Source: Oscillospiraceae bacterium
GTDB taxonomy: Bacteria; Bacillota; Clostridia; Oscillospirales; Acutalibacteraceae
DNA: 64,000 nucleotides
Assembly (NCBI GenBank): GCA_022483045.1
Contig: JAKVOA010000001.1
Span: 1,077,750 to 1,141,749 of the forward strand
Direction: 5' to 3'
In this document: positions 17,149-26,032 of the stretch, in pieces
Layout: every line of letters begins with the position of its first letter
How positions within the stretch are numbered: position 1 is the stretch's first letter
Notes under the pieces: model-generated
Database searches by the model: none
Told to the model about the DNA's origin: nothing
The model's input: the letters and a program-made list of their open reading frames with translations, nothing else
Translations under genes and position numbers: made by a program

Positions 17149-17502
17149 CTATAAATCCACTTGGTCTTTTAGCTGCGCGTAAAGCTTGTTGCCTACGCCT
17201 TTGATGTTTTTCAGCTCCGCCACGGAATGAAAGCTGCCGTGGGCCTTTCGGTAGCTGAGAATACGCTCGGCAAGTGCACTGCCAACACCTTTCAGACTTT
17301 CAAGCTGTGCTTCTGTAGCGGTATTTAAGTGAATCTTGCCGTTATACGCACTGCTGAGTGGTGTAGAAGAAACGTCTGTCGTGATGACAGCAGCCGGGTC
17401 GCTGATGGGCGGCTCATACAGTACAGTATAGCCAATACACAAGGCCAGCAGAACAGCTGCAATACCGATTAAAATGCGAATATGCACTTTTTCTTCGTCC
17501 AT
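17149..17502 (-). CDS. comEA: ComEA-like helix-hairpin-helix DNA-binding protein
   Basis: This short 117-residue protein has an N-terminal membrane anchor (RILIGIAAVLLALCIGYTVLY). A linker leads to a C-terminal double HhH domain: HLNTATEAQLESLKGVGSAL followed by FHSVAELKNIKGVGNKLYAQL. ComEA binds incoming double-stranded DNA outside the membrane during transformation. The SLBB domain of the longer Bacillus ComEA is missing. No comEC or comEB gene is adjacent. Family membership is clear, and competence function is inference. Confidence 0.85.
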   Translation of the reverse strand: MDEEKVHIRILIGIAAVLLALCIGYTVLYEPPISDPAAVITTDVSSTPLSSAYNGKIHLNTATEAQLESLKGVGSALAERILSYRKAHGSFHSVAELKNIKGVGNKLYAQLKDQVDL

Positions 17503-17519
17503 ATTTTATCCCCATATGA

Positions 17520-17547
17520 TGCCGGCAGCGCTCGCTGCCGGCTCTTT
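17520..17547. terminator. GC-rich hairpin between rluD and comEA
   Basis: A strong stem of GCCGGCAGC and GCTGCCGGC lies between the rluD stop and the comEA start. The T tract (CTTTTA) lies on the plus-strand side, so it is not an obvious terminator for the minus-strand genes. Confidence 0.4.
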
Positions 17548-18461
17548 TATGCCTGCAGTTTCTTTAAGAAATCGGTAAAATACGCGGGCAGCGGGCTGGA
17601 AAACTCCAGATACTCACCTGTACGCGGATGCACAAAGCCGATGACCCGTGCATGCAGGCACTGCCCCTGCAAACCCGCTGCCGGCTTTTTGGGTCCATAG
17701 ACCGGATCGCCGGCCACGGGGTGGCCAATGTAAGCCATGTGTACACGAATTTGGTGCGTACGGCCGGTCTCCAGTTTCAGCCGGATATGCGTAAAGCCTT
17801 TGTAGTGCGCAAGGACCTGGTAATGCGTCACCGCGCGGCGGCCGTTTAAAACGACTGCCATTTTTTTGCGGTCAGAGGGGCAGCGGCCGATGGGTTCATC
17901 GATGGTACCACACTCTTTTTTTACATTTCCGTGTACGACTGCTTCATAAATGCGCGTAAAGCTGTGCACTCGAATCTGTTCTGCCAATTTTTTATGGGCT
18001 TCATCGGTTTTAGCGACAATCAGTAGGCCGCTGGTATCTTTATCAATCCGGTGTACAATGCCGGGACGAATGACGCCGTTGATGCCGGAAAGAGAATCGC
18101 CACAGTGGGCCAGTAGCGCATTGACCAGCGTACCAGTATAGTGGCCGGGCGCCGGGTGCACTACCATTCCTTTCGGCTTATTGACGACCAGCAGACTGCT
18201 GTCTTCGTAAACAATATCGAGCGGAATTGCCTCAGGCAGAACGTCCAATTTCTGCGGGTCTGGAATCAGGGCGTCAATCTGCTCGTCTGCAGTTACCCGA
18301 AAACTTTTGAGCAGCGGTTTTCCGCCGCGCGTCACACAGCCTTCTTCAATATATTTTTCCGCCAGGGAACGGGTTAGGTCAATTCCCTGCTGACTTAAAA
18401 ATTTATCTAGGCGAAGCCCACTCTCTTCCTCTTTTACTGTAAAAGAATACGCTTTAGGCAT
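17547..18461 (-). CDS. rluD: RluD-family 23S rRNA pseudouridine synthase
   Basis: The 304-residue protein has an N-terminal S4 RNA-binding domain (residues 13-60, LRLDKFLSQQGIDLTRSLAEKYI). It is followed by the RsuA/RluA catalytic core with GIVHRIDKDTSGLLIVAKT, where the Asp of HRIDKDTSG is the catalytic residue, and by TGRTHQIRVHMAYIGHPVAGDPVYG. It isomerises uridines in large-subunit rRNA. It overlaps the lspA stop by 8 bp, the same lspA-rluD pairing seen in Bacillus (ylyB). Confidence 0.93.
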   Translation of the reverse strand: MPKAYSFTVKEEESGLRLDKFLSQQGIDLTRSLAEKYIEEGCVTRGGKPLLKSFRVTADEQIDALIPDPQKLDVLPEAIPLDIVYEDSSLLVVNKPKGMVVHPAPGHYTGTLVNALLAHCGDSLSGINGVIRPGIVHRIDKDTSGLLIVAKTDEAHKKLAEQIRVHSFTRIYEAVVHGNVKKECGTIDEPIGRCPSDRKKMAVVLNGRRAVTHYQVLAHYKGFTHIRLKLETGRTHQIRVHMAYIGHPVAGDPVYGPKKPAAGLQGQCLHARVIGFVHPRTGEYLEFSSPLPAYFTDFLKKLQA

Positions 18462-18927
18462 TGGATTCTTTCGCCCCTTCTTCTGGTTTGTCTTCTAAAA
18501 ACAGACTGAGAATCAGCAGCGCAACGCCGACAACAACACAGATATCTGCAAAATTAAAAATGAACGGGAAAAAGTGAAAATGAATGTAGTCGACAACATA
18601 GCCGCGCGCAAAACGATCAATGATATTCCCAACGCCGCCACCCAAAATCAGCGTAAAAGAAACCCGTAAAAGTCTGCTCTTTGCACGGTAATGAAAAATG
18701 GCATAAACAATGAAAACGCAGATGATTGACGTAATTGCCGCAATCACCCACTGCCTATTCTGCAAAATGCCAAATGCGGCGCCGCGGTTCTCTAAATACC
18801 GCAGTGAAAGGAAATGCGGAATCAGTGTCACACTGCCGACTGGCAGCAGATACCGAAGGACGAGCAGCTTCAGCAGCTGGTCAGCAGCCACCAGAGCGGC
18901 CGCAAGCAGCAAAGAAAGGATTGGCAT
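18454..18927 (-). CDS. lspA: Lipoprotein signal peptidase LspA
   Basis: The 157-residue membrane protein has four hydrophobic segments. The two conserved catalytic-Asp blocks are visible as FLSLRYLENRGAAFGIL with GGGVGNIIDRFARGYVVDYIHF and FNFADICVVVGV. It cleaves the diacylglyceryl-modified signal peptide before the lipobox Cys, so it serves the several lipoproteins coded nearby. It is translationally coupled to rluD. GGGGAGG precedes the ATG. Confidence 0.95.
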   Translation of the reverse strand: MPILSLLLAAALVAADQLLKLLVLRYLLPVGSVTLIPHFLSLRYLENRGAAFGILQNRQWVIAAITSIICVFIVYAIFHYRAKSRLLRVSFTLILGGGVGNIIDRFARGYVVDYIHFHFFPFIFNFADICVVVGVALLILSLFLEDKPEEGAKESNA

Positions 18928-18955
18928 AACGATAAATTCCTCCCCATTAACAAAA

Positions 18956-18982
18956 AGCGGAGCGGCTTAGCCGCCCCGCTTC
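18956..18982 (-). terminator. Intrinsic terminator after ileS
   Basis: On the minus strand an 11-bp GC-rich stem, AGCGGGGCGGC with GCCGCTCCGCT, is followed by TTTTTG. It lies 14 bp past the ileS stop codon. Confidence 0.75.
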
Positions 18983-18995
18983 TATTGATTATTTT

Positions 18996-21791
18996 TTACG
19001 AAAGCACATGTGCGCAGCGCTCACAGACATCCGAATGCGCAGCATCTTTGCCAACGGTGTCACTGTACATCCAGCAGCGGGCACATTTTTTGCCCTCAGC
19101 ATGTGAAACGGTGACAGAGAAGTCTGGCAAAGCCACATCGGTAAAGGTGCCGGTACCTTCCTTTTGCACTTCAACATCTGACACAATAAAGACTGCGGTC
19201 AGCTGCGGCAGCACGCTCTGTACAAATTCATACAAATCACCTGTGCAGAAAAGTTCTACCTTTGCATCTAATGAAGAACCAATTACCTTTTGTTTGCGGG
19301 CCTGTTCCAAAGCTTTCTTCACATCGTCACGCACGGCGTGGATACGGTCCCAGCGGGCCACAAAAGCATCGTCCACCTGTACGCCGGTCGCTTTGGGGAA
19401 CTCATTGAGCATAACAGAAGCAGCATCTTCGTCTTTTGTATGCTGCATCGCAAGCCAGATTTCTTCGCTGGTATAGGCAAGAATTGGCGCAATCAAGCGG
19501 GTAATACCGCTCAAAATTGTAAACATCACGGTCTGCGCCGCGCGGCGGGTCGGGCTGTCTGCTTTTTCGGTATACAGGCGGTCCTTTGCGACATCCAGAT
19601 AGAAGTTGCTCATATCAACGACACAGAAATTGTGAATTGCATGGTAGGCATTGTGGAACTCCAAAGAGCTGTAGCCTTCCTCAACTTCTGCAATCAGTTT
19701 ATCAAATTGATACAATGCCCAGCGGTCGATTTCCTGCAGGTTGTCCTGCCCGACAGCATCTTTATCCGGGTCAAAATCATGCAGGTTGCCCAGCATAAAG
19801 CGCGCCGTATTGCGAATTTTGCGGTATGCGTCAGACAGCTGCTTCAGGATTTCCCGGGAAATGCGGATATCCGCATGATAATCAGAAGAAGCAACCCACA
19901 GACGCAGAATATCAGCGCCGTATTTATCGATAATCTCCTGCGGAGCAATGCCATTGCCCAAAGATTTGCTCATTTTGCGGCCTTCACCGTCAACAACCCA
20001 GCCATGGGTGCAGACAGCCTTATACGGGGCTTGTCCGCGCCACGCGGTACTGGTCAGCAAACTGGACTGGAACCAGCCGCGGTACTGATCGGCACCCTCC
20101 AAGTAAAGGTCAGCAGGCCAATGCAGTTCCGGACGCTGGTCAGCTACAGCAGCGTGGGAAACGCCGGAGTCAAACCAGACATCCATAATGTCGTGTTCTT
20201 TGGTAAATTCTGTGCAGCCGCATTTTTTGCACACGGTGCCTGTCGGCAGAATCTCTTTTGCATCGGTCGTATACCAAGCATCACTGCCCTTTTCCGCAAA
20301 CAGCTTAGAGACATTCTGCATTGCTTCTTTGCTCATCAGTGGTTCACCGCAATCTTTGCAGTAAAAGATCGGAATCGGCACACCCCAGCGGCGCTGACGC
20401 GAAATGCACCAGTCGTTGCGCTCGCGGACCATGGAAGTAATGCGATCGCGGCCCCATGCGGGAATCCACTTGACTTGGTTGATTTCTTCCACAGCCTTAT
20501 CTTTAATTGCATCTACTGAACAGAACCACTGCTCAGTTGCACGGAACAAAATTGGCTTTTTGCAGCGCCAGCAGTGCGGGTACTGATGGATAATTTTTTT
20601 CTGTGCAAACATTGCGCCGATTTCCGTCAAATATGCAGCGATCTCTTTGTTTGCCTGCTGGGTTGTCATGCCGGCAAAGCGCTCGCCTGCTTCTGCTGTC
20701 ATGCGGCCGTTTGCATCTACCGGCACGATAATCGGCAGCTCCGGGTAATGGTCATGGCAAACATTATAGTCATCGACGCCGTGGCCCGGTGCTGTATGCA
20801 CGCAGCCGGTGCCGCTGTCCAGTGTAACATGGTCGCCGATAATAACCAAAGACTGGCGGTCGAGGAATGGATGCTGGGCTTTCATGTATTCACAGTCTTT
20901 GCCCTTAAAAACAGCAATGACGGAATAGTCGGTCTTGCCAGCTTCTTTCATGACAGATTCATAGAGTGCACTTGCCATGATATAGTACTCATTGCCGCAC
21001 TTAATCAGAGAGTACTCGAAGTCCGGCCCAAGGCAGATCGCTTCATTTGCAGGAATTGTCCATGTTGTAGTGGTCCAGATAACGAAATAGGTGTGTGCAA
21101 GGTCAGCACCCTTAGAGGCAAAGAAGCCTCCCTTATCATCTGTTACACGAAACTTGACATAGATAGAATCGCAGGGATCTTCCTGGTACTCAATTTCCGC
21201 TTCTGCCAAAGCAGTCTTGCAATCCGGGCACCAATAAACAGGCTTGAGTCCCTTATAAATAAGGCCCTTTTCGCACATATTGGAAAAAATCTCAATTTGC
21301 TTTGCTTCATAGTCATGTGTCAGTGTAATATAGGGATGATCCCAGTCGCCGAGGCCGCCTAGGCGCTTGAACTCATTGCGCTGGCCATCAATATAAGAAA
21401 GCGCAAACTCACGGCAGATTTTACGCAGCTCAATATCAGAAATGGTATCGCTGTTTTTCACGCCGGCCTTTTTGCGAGCTTTCAGTTCTGTAGGCAGGCC
21501 GTGTGTATCCCAGCCGGGTACATAAGGCGCCTGGTAACCGGACATGTTTTTAGAGCGAACAATGATATCTTTGAGCACTTTATTAAGGGCTGTACCCAAA
21601 TGAATATCGCCGTTGGCATACGGCGGGCCGTCATGCAGAACATAAACCGGCTTGCCCTCATTCTTTTTCATAACCTGACCATACAGGTCTTCTTTTTCCC
21701 ACGCCGACAGGGTTTCCGGCTCACGCTTTGGCAGATGTGCCTGCATGGGGAAATCTGTCTTCGGCAAATTCAGAGTACTTTTGTAGTCCAT
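18996..21791 (-). CDS. ileS: Isoleucyl-tRNA synthetase
   Basis: This 931-residue class I synthetase has the HIGH-type motif in PYANGDIHLGTALNKVLKD (about residue 60), the editing-domain TTTTWTIPANEAI, the KMSKS loop GRKMSKSLGNGI (about 600) and a C-terminal zinc site CARCWMYS followed by CERC. It charges tRNA-Ile in the cytoplasm. It follows divIVA by 56 bp, with no room for a T-box leader, so it is probably expressed as the end of the ylm/divIVA operon. That order is the usual one in Firmicutes. Confidence 0.97.
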   Translation of the reverse strand: MDYKSTLNLPKTDFPMQAHLPKREPETLSAWEKEDLYGQVMKKNEGKPVYVLHDGPPYANGDIHLGTALNKVLKDIIVRSKNMSGYQAPYVPGWDTHGLPTELKARKKAGVKNSDTISDIELRKICREFALSYIDGQRNEFKRLGGLGDWDHPYITLTHDYEAKQIEIFSNMCEKGLIYKGLKPVYWCPDCKTALAEAEIEYQEDPCDSIYVKFRVTDDKGGFFASKGADLAHTYFVIWTTTTWTIPANEAICLGPDFEYSLIKCGNEYYIMASALYESVMKEAGKTDYSVIAVFKGKDCEYMKAQHPFLDRQSLVIIGDHVTLDSGTGCVHTAPGHGVDDYNVCHDHYPELPIIVPVDANGRMTAEAGERFAGMTTQQANKEIAAYLTEIGAMFAQKKIIHQYPHCWRCKKPILFRATEQWFCSVDAIKDKAVEEINQVKWIPAWGRDRITSMVRERNDWCISRQRRWGVPIPIFYCKDCGEPLMSKEAMQNVSKLFAEKGSDAWYTTDAKEILPTGTVCKKCGCTEFTKEHDIMDVWFDSGVSHAAVADQRPELHWPADLYLEGADQYRGWFQSSLLTSTAWRGQAPYKAVCTHGWVVDGEGRKMSKSLGNGIAPQEIIDKYGADILRLWVASSDYHADIRISREILKQLSDAYRKIRNTARFMLGNLHDFDPDKDAVGQDNLQEIDRWALYQFDKLIAEVEEGYSSLEFHNAYHAIHNFCVVDMSNFYLDVAKDRLYTEKADSPTRRAAQTVMFTILSGITRLIAPILAYTSEEIWLAMQHTKDEDAASVMLNEFPKATGVQVDDAFVARWDRIHAVRDDVKKALEQARKQKVIGSSLDAKVELFCTGDLYEFVQSVLPQLTAVFIVSDVEVQKEGTGTFTDVALPDFSVTVSHAEGKKCARCWMYSDTVGKDAAHSDVCERCAHVLS

Positions 21792-21847
21792 TGAAATGTC
21801 TTCTCTCCTTCAATATTACGCTGCACGCAAGCTATTATTTATGAAAT

Positions 21848-22732
21848 TCAGTGCCTTTTGCTGAAAATTTCAGAGGCATCTTCATCATCGAGGTCGTATT
21901 CGTCAGAAAAGGCACCCGCAGGCTTTTTCTTTTGGTCTTTTTTCGGCGGAACCGGATCAAAAGGTTTAGCAGTCAGATAGTCCGGTTCGTCAGGGGTAGT
22001 CGCAAAAGTAACCGGCTGCGGCTGCTGCCGCTTCACAGGTGCCGGATTGGGTTCTTTCTGCGACTGCACAGCAGGCACTGGAGCAGCGACAGCAACAGGG
22101 GCTGCCGGAGCAGCAGCTGGCTTTTCCGGCTCTACCGGGACGGCAGGTTCAGCCTGCTGCGGCTGGGCTGCAGCGACGGGCTGGGGCTTCTCTGCTGTTT
22201 GCGGGGCAGCGGGCTCAGCCTGCGGTGCAGGTTTTTTCTCCATGTGCGGAATTTCGTTAATCAATGTCAAATGCTGTTTGTACATCTGCATCAGCTTTGC
22301 GCGGAAGTCAGAAACGGCCTGCTTCATTTCGCGCAGCTTTTCCTGCTCGCTGACAATATTTTTGGAAGCGCCGTTTACAATAACATTTGCTTTTTCATTT
22401 GCCTGGTGAATGATTTCATCCGCCTGCTGCTGAGCTTCCTTTAAAGCAGTATCGCGCATTTTCTGCGCACTGAGCAGGGCTTCTTTAATTTCGTCCTCTT
22501 CCCCGCGGTACTGCTTAATCTGCTCTTCCAGCTCTTTTATTTTATCCTGCAGCTTGCTAACCTCATTGTTTTTGCGCTCAAGATTATCGCGCTGTTCTGC
22601 GGTCTTTTGAATCAGCGTATCATAGGAGGTTTCCACTTCGTCCAGAAAATCATCAACCTCTTCGCGCATATATCCGCCGCGCAGGCTTGCTTTTTGAAAT
22701 CTTTTATGCTTGATATCATTTAAAGACAGCAT
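21848..22732 (-). CDS. divIVA: DivIVA-family cell division/polarity protein
   Basis: The 294-residue protein begins MLSLNDIKHKRFQKASLRGG and continues YMREEVDDFLDEVETSYD, the conserved membrane-binding N-terminal region. A long coiled coil follows (about residues 35-150). A Pro/Ala/Gln-rich linker (about 155-235) separates this from a short charged tail. DivIVA recognises curved membrane at poles and septa and recruits division or sporulation partners. The proline-rich tail is longer than in Bacillus. Order sepF-ylmH-divIVA-ileS is conserved. Confidence 0.93.
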   Translation of the reverse strand: MLSLNDIKHKRFQKASLRGGYMREEVDDFLDEVETSYDTLIQKTAEQRDNLERKNNEVSKLQDKIKELEEQIKQYRGEEDEIKEALLSAQKMRDTALKEAQQQADEIIHQANEKANVIVNGASKNIVSEQEKLREMKQAVSDFRAKLMQMYKQHLTLINEIPHMEKKPAPQAEPAAPQTAEKPQPVAAAQPQQAEPAVPVEPEKPAAAPAAPVAVAAPVPAVQSQKEPNPAPVKRQQPQPVTFATTPDEPDYLTAKPFDPVPPKKDQKKKPAGAFSDEYDLDDEDASEIFSKRH

Positions 22733-22747
22733 TCCGTATACCCTCCA

Positions 22748-23503
22748 TTAAATATATTTTCTTCCCTGAAGCCGCAAACGGCCCTTTTGTGTTTGCTGTG
22801 AAAGAGAATCGATGCGGTAGCGGCCTTTGCCGTGGATGGAAAGCAGCACGCCCTCTTCCACTGGGGAATCCGCACGGTCAGCCGGCATATGATTCATCTG
22901 TACGCTGCCGCTTTGCAACAGGGCCTGTGCCTTGGTACGGCTGATCCCCATACAGGCAGCAACGACACAATCGAGCCGTGCAGAAGCAACCACCGCAGAA
23001 AATGGCTGATAATGATGTGCCGGCGGCAGCGGTTCTGTTGCGCCAAGAGTAAGCTTTACGCCGACACGGCCGACTTTGGTAATCTGCGCTGGAAGAAACG
23101 ACTTCATTTCACTGCGAAAGAAGAAAACACACCGGCCGGCCTCTACCAGGATATCACCCAGCACCTCGCGGCCGATACCCGCACCGAGCAGTGCACCGAG
23201 AAAGTCACGGTGCGTAAGGCTGTCGCATACCCGAAACGAGGCCGTAGCCGCACAGAGCGGAAACGCCTGTGGCTTCGGCTCCATCCATTCCGGAAATGCG
23301 CCAAAGCAGACACGCTCTGCCCCTGCGTATCCGCCCCAAAGCAGATAAGAAGCAAAGCGTGCCTGCCCTGCTGCCCTGGCGGCCAGCACTGCCTGACGCT
23401 CATCTAAAAAGCCCACAAAGTGTGCGCCGCGGCCGCTCTGTGCCAGCCGTATAGCATCTGCGACCTTAGCCTGCAGCACCGCATCCTGATCTTCTGTCGG
23501 CAT
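22748..23503 (-). CDS. ylmH: YlmH-family S4-domain RNA-binding protein
   Basis: The 251-residue protein has an N-terminal domain containing HFVGFLDERQAVLAARA and LLWGGYAGAERVCFG. A middle RNP-like region holds LTHRDFLGALLGAGIGREVLGDI. The C-terminal S4 domain is LDCVVAACMGISRTKAQALL through SVQMNHMPA. YlmH relatives bind the ribosome and help rescue stalled peptidyl-tRNA-50S complexes in Bacillus. Its ATG overlaps the sepF stop (TGATG), indicating coupling. Confidence 0.9.
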   Translation of the reverse strand: MPTEDQDAVLQAKVADAIRLAQSGRGAHFVGFLDERQAVLAARAAGQARFASYLLWGGYAGAERVCFGAFPEWMEPKPQAFPLCAATASFRVCDSLTHRDFLGALLGAGIGREVLGDILVEAGRCVFFFRSEMKSFLPAQITKVGRVGVKLTLGATEPLPPAHHYQPFSAVVASARLDCVVAACMGISRTKAQALLQSGSVQMNHMPADRADSPVEEGVLLSIHGKGRYRIDSLSQQTQKGRLRLQGRKYI

Positions 23504-24021
23504 CAGTAGTATGTACCGCCCTCTGTATCGGTTTCCTCAGCGCTGTCCTCTCCGGTCAAGTTGACATTGTATGGAGTAATGATAAACGTATTGGTCGCAA
23601 CGCGCTTAATTTTGCCGCCGTTGGCGTAAGCGACACCGCTGAGAAAATCGATAATGCGGCGTGCAACATCTTTCTGGGTATCTTCCAGATTGAGCACAAC
23701 CGTATTGGTGTGAATTAGTTCATCTGCAACCGCGCAGGTCTCTTCACCAAAATGCTCAGGCTTAAAAATAACGACCTGCAGCTGGTGTGAATTCAAATTG
23801 ACGACTTTGCCGTCAGAAGAATGCGAATAGGAAGTCTGCGTGCGCTCGCGGCGGGGAGCAGGCTGCTCGGTGCTGCGGGCCTCGGGCTGGGGCTGCCTGG
23901 CAGGCTGCGCCTCATGGGGCTTCTCCTGCTGCTGGGGCTGTTCTTCTTCATAGTCATAGTCATCGTACTCTTCCTCCGGGGGATTCCAAAGGTCCTTAAA
24001 TTTCTGCATCAGTCCAGCCAT
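23503..24021 (-). CDS. sepF: Cell division protein SepF
   Basis: The 172-residue protein has a short amphipathic N-terminus (MAGLMQKFKDLWNPPEEE) for membrane binding. An acidic and Gln/Pro-rich linker follows. The C-terminal SepF domain (about 85-160) carries VVIFKPEHFGEETCAVADEL, VVLNLEDTQKDVARRIIDFLSGVAYANGG and the closing FIITPYNV. SepF tethers FtsZ to the membrane at the septum. It sits between yggS and ylmH, as in Bacillus. Confidence 0.94.
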   Translation of the reverse strand: MAGLMQKFKDLWNPPEEEYDDYDYEEEQPQQQEKPHEAQPARQPQPEARSTEQPAPRRERTQTSYSHSSDGKVVNLNSHQLQVVIFKPEHFGEETCAVADELIHTNTVVLNLEDTQKDVARRIIDFLSGVAYANGGKIKRVATNTFIITPYNVNLTGEDSAEETDTEGGTYY

Positions 24022-24063
24022 ATTAAAATATGCCTCCTAAATACTTTTCATGTATATTTCAGA

Positions 24064-24810
24064 TTATTTCTTTGAGTAGTCTCTTGCGCCAAACAGAGCA
24101 GAGCCGACGCGGACCATATTGGCCCCCGCCTCAATCGCCAACTCATAGTCAGCAGACATACCCATAGATAAAAGCTGCATACAGACATTATCTATTTTTT
24201 TCGAGCTTATGTCAACAAAATATTGATGCATTTGCGTAAAATAAGCGAAAGTTTCTTTGCGCTCTGCCTTTGCCGGCGGAATTGCCATAAGGCCGCAGAC
24301 CTTAATGTTGGGCATTTGTGCTATTTTTAAGAGCAGTTGCTCGATGCTTTCCGGCAAAACGCCAGATTTATTTTCTTCGCGGCCAATATTTACCTCAATC
24401 AAAATATTTGTCGTAAGACCCGCCTTCACGGACAGGCGAGAAACCTCTGCGGCAAGTTTTTCACTGTCGATACTTTGAATCAGGCTTACCTTGCCGATTA
24501 GGTACTTAATTTTATTTTTCTGCAGGTGGCCGATAAACTGTACCTCCGCTAAATCTTTGCGGTAGCGGTCATATTTTTCGGTCAGCTCCTGCACACGGTT
24601 TTCCCCGATATAGCGGATGCCTGCCTCGATACCGTGATTGATCACCTCGACCGGCACGGTTTTTGTAGCTGCAAGCAATGTAATATCTTTGCGGCTGCGT
24701 CCGCTGCGCTCGGCTGCGGCTGTAATGTTTTCTTCGATGATTTTCAGGTTTTCCTCTACATCATGGAAACGCTGCTGCAGTTTCTCTTCACTCAATGATT
24801 CTTCCGTCAT
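24064..24810 (-). CDS. yggS: YggS/PLPBP-family pyridoxal-phosphate homeostasis protein
   Basis: The 248-residue TIM-barrel protein has the PLP-lysine region ITLLAATKTVPVEVINHGIEAG (about 45), YIGENRVQEL, FIGHLQKNKIKYL and the phosphate site LSMGMSADYELAIEAGANMVRVGSALFG. It buffers pyridoxal phosphate and affects amino-acid metabolism. I choose ATG 24810, which has GGAAGGA six bases upstream; the longer reading starts inside that site. It overlaps the preceding HlyD-like gene by 23 bp. Confidence 0.93.
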   Translation of the reverse strand: MTEESLSEEKLQQRFHDVEENLKIIEENITAAAERSGRSRKDITLLAATKTVPVEVINHGIEAGIRYIGENRVQELTEKYDRYRKDLAEVQFIGHLQKNKIKYLIGKVSLIQSIDSEKLAAEVSRLSVKAGLTTNILIEVNIGREENKSGVLPESIEQLLLKIAQMPNIKVCGLMAIPPAKAERKETFAYFTQMHQYFVDISSKKIDNVCMQLLSMGMSADYELAIEAGANMVRVGSALFGARDYSKK

Positions 24811-26032
24811 ATAGATCCTTCCCTTCAATTACGACTTCATCATACAGCTGTAAACTTTCTTTTGTAGAAAGCTTGGTCAGATCGGGGCTGGGGTCACAGT
24901 AAACATAGTTGCTGTCACTGTACAGCGGGACGATCTGCTTGAATTTCATTACAATACCATACATGACAAACACGCCCTCTACAGTTTTGCCATTTACTTT
25001 TTCAAAGTGCACAGACTTTTGGCTGATTTGAATTCCTTTGTATGTATTGAGGGTAATTTTTGCGGTTTCGTGCCGGATATTGATTAGGTCCGCATCCATA
25101 CTGTTACACTGCAGAATGACCGCGGCCTTTGCGGTTTTGCTTTTCTGGTTTACCCGCAGTACAGTTGCCTTAACCTGTGCAGAGCTGGCAAATGGAAATG
25201 TAATGGTAACGGTGGTATCCGTTTTAAATTTTGAGGCGTCCTCTGGGCTTACCACACAGGCAAAATACCAATTAAACTGGGAACAGACACGGCCAACAAC
25301 ATTGCTTGCCACTGCCACCGGTTTAATGGAATCCGAAAGGTTTTCTGGAAACAATTCCTGTACATTCTGATAGGAAAAAGCGGATTCATAGCCATCTGCT
25401 TTGCTGCTGAAATACCCGGAGCTGTCAGCAGTCACTGTTCCGAGTTCTTCGCCGTTGGTGCCTGCGGGCAGCGCGGCAATCTGCTTCTGCAGGGCCGCAA
25501 TGCGCGCAGAAAAGTCCTTTACTTGGCCGTTTGCCAACTGCTTTTCGTTAAAAAGAGTAAGCAGGCGCTGGCGTGAATCGGAAATATCGGCAGAGCCATC
25601 GTTGGCGTCTTTAATCAGACGCAGCAGCTGCTCACTGAGCAGCGAATCTACATTTTCGGCATTTGCGTCCGCGTAAGAGCCCTGGCTAGCGAAAGACTGC
25701 AAAGCCTGCATTTCAGCGGTCATCTTTGCTTTTTTCTGCAGCACACCGGCATCTGCCACACTTTTATAGGCGTGGGCAACTGTGCCGCCTTTATTCACTT
25801 TGCCTCCGTCGGTAATATCATACTGCAGCACGCCGCCGTTTTTGTTTGTCAGCAGGGACTCCTGCCGCACTGCATAGCCGCTGGCGGTAACTGTATCGGA
25901 AACCGTTTTATAGAGGGCAGTTTCAGTCTTTTGGTGTACAAAATTGGCCCGGTACACCTGATACCCGATAAAGACCAGGATAGCAGCCGCTAAAAGAAGC
26001 GAAAGGACACGCTGCACTTTTATCTGCTTCAT
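24788..26032 (-). CDS. HlyD-like membrane-anchored protein
   Basis: The 414-residue protein has one N-terminal membrane segment (VLSLLLAAAILVFIGYQVY). A biotinyl-lipoyl-like stretch (ASGYAVRQESLLTNKNGGVLQYDITDGGKVNKG), a helical region (about 95-190) and a C-terminal beta-rich part follow, reading EGVFVMYGIVMKFKQIVPLY and NYVYCDP. This is the HlyD efflux-adaptor architecture, although no transporter is adjacent. In Clostridia this gene is a regular member of the cluster upstream of yggS-sepF, where a role in envelope or division is suspected but unproven. It overlaps miaA by 4 bp. Confidence 0.75.
   Translation of the reverse strand: MKQIKVQRVLSLLLAAAILVFIGYQVYRANFVHQKTETALYKTVSDTVTASGYAVRQESLLTNKNGGVLQYDITDGGKVNKGGTVAHAYKSVADAGVLQKKAKMTAEMQALQSFASQGSYADANAENVDSLLSEQLLRLIKDANDGSADISDSRQRLLTLFNEKQLANGQVKDFSARIAALQKQIAALPAGTNGEELGTVTADSSGYFSSKADGYESAFSYQNVQELFPENLSDSIKPVAVASNVVGRVCSQFNWYFACVVSPEDASKFKTDTTVTITFPFASSAQVKATVLRVNQKSKTAKAAVILQCNSMDADLINIRHETAKITLNTYKGIQISQKSVHFEKVNGKTVEGVFVMYGIVMKFKQIVPLYSDSNYVYCDPSPDLTKLSTKESLQLYDEVVIEGKDLYDGRIIE

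Noticed and set aside
19290-20519. A 409-codon plus-strand frame
   Set aside because: It is antisense inside ileS, whose domains are intact, and has no recognisable protein features.
21792-21847. A T-box leader expected before ileS
   Set aside because: Only 56 bp separate ileS from divIVA; there is no room for the T-box stem-loops and no T-box sequence.
21851-22444. Arg/Leu-rich plus-strand frames over divIVA
   Set aside because: They mirror the Pro/Ala/Gln-rich linker of divIVA and have low-complexity composition.
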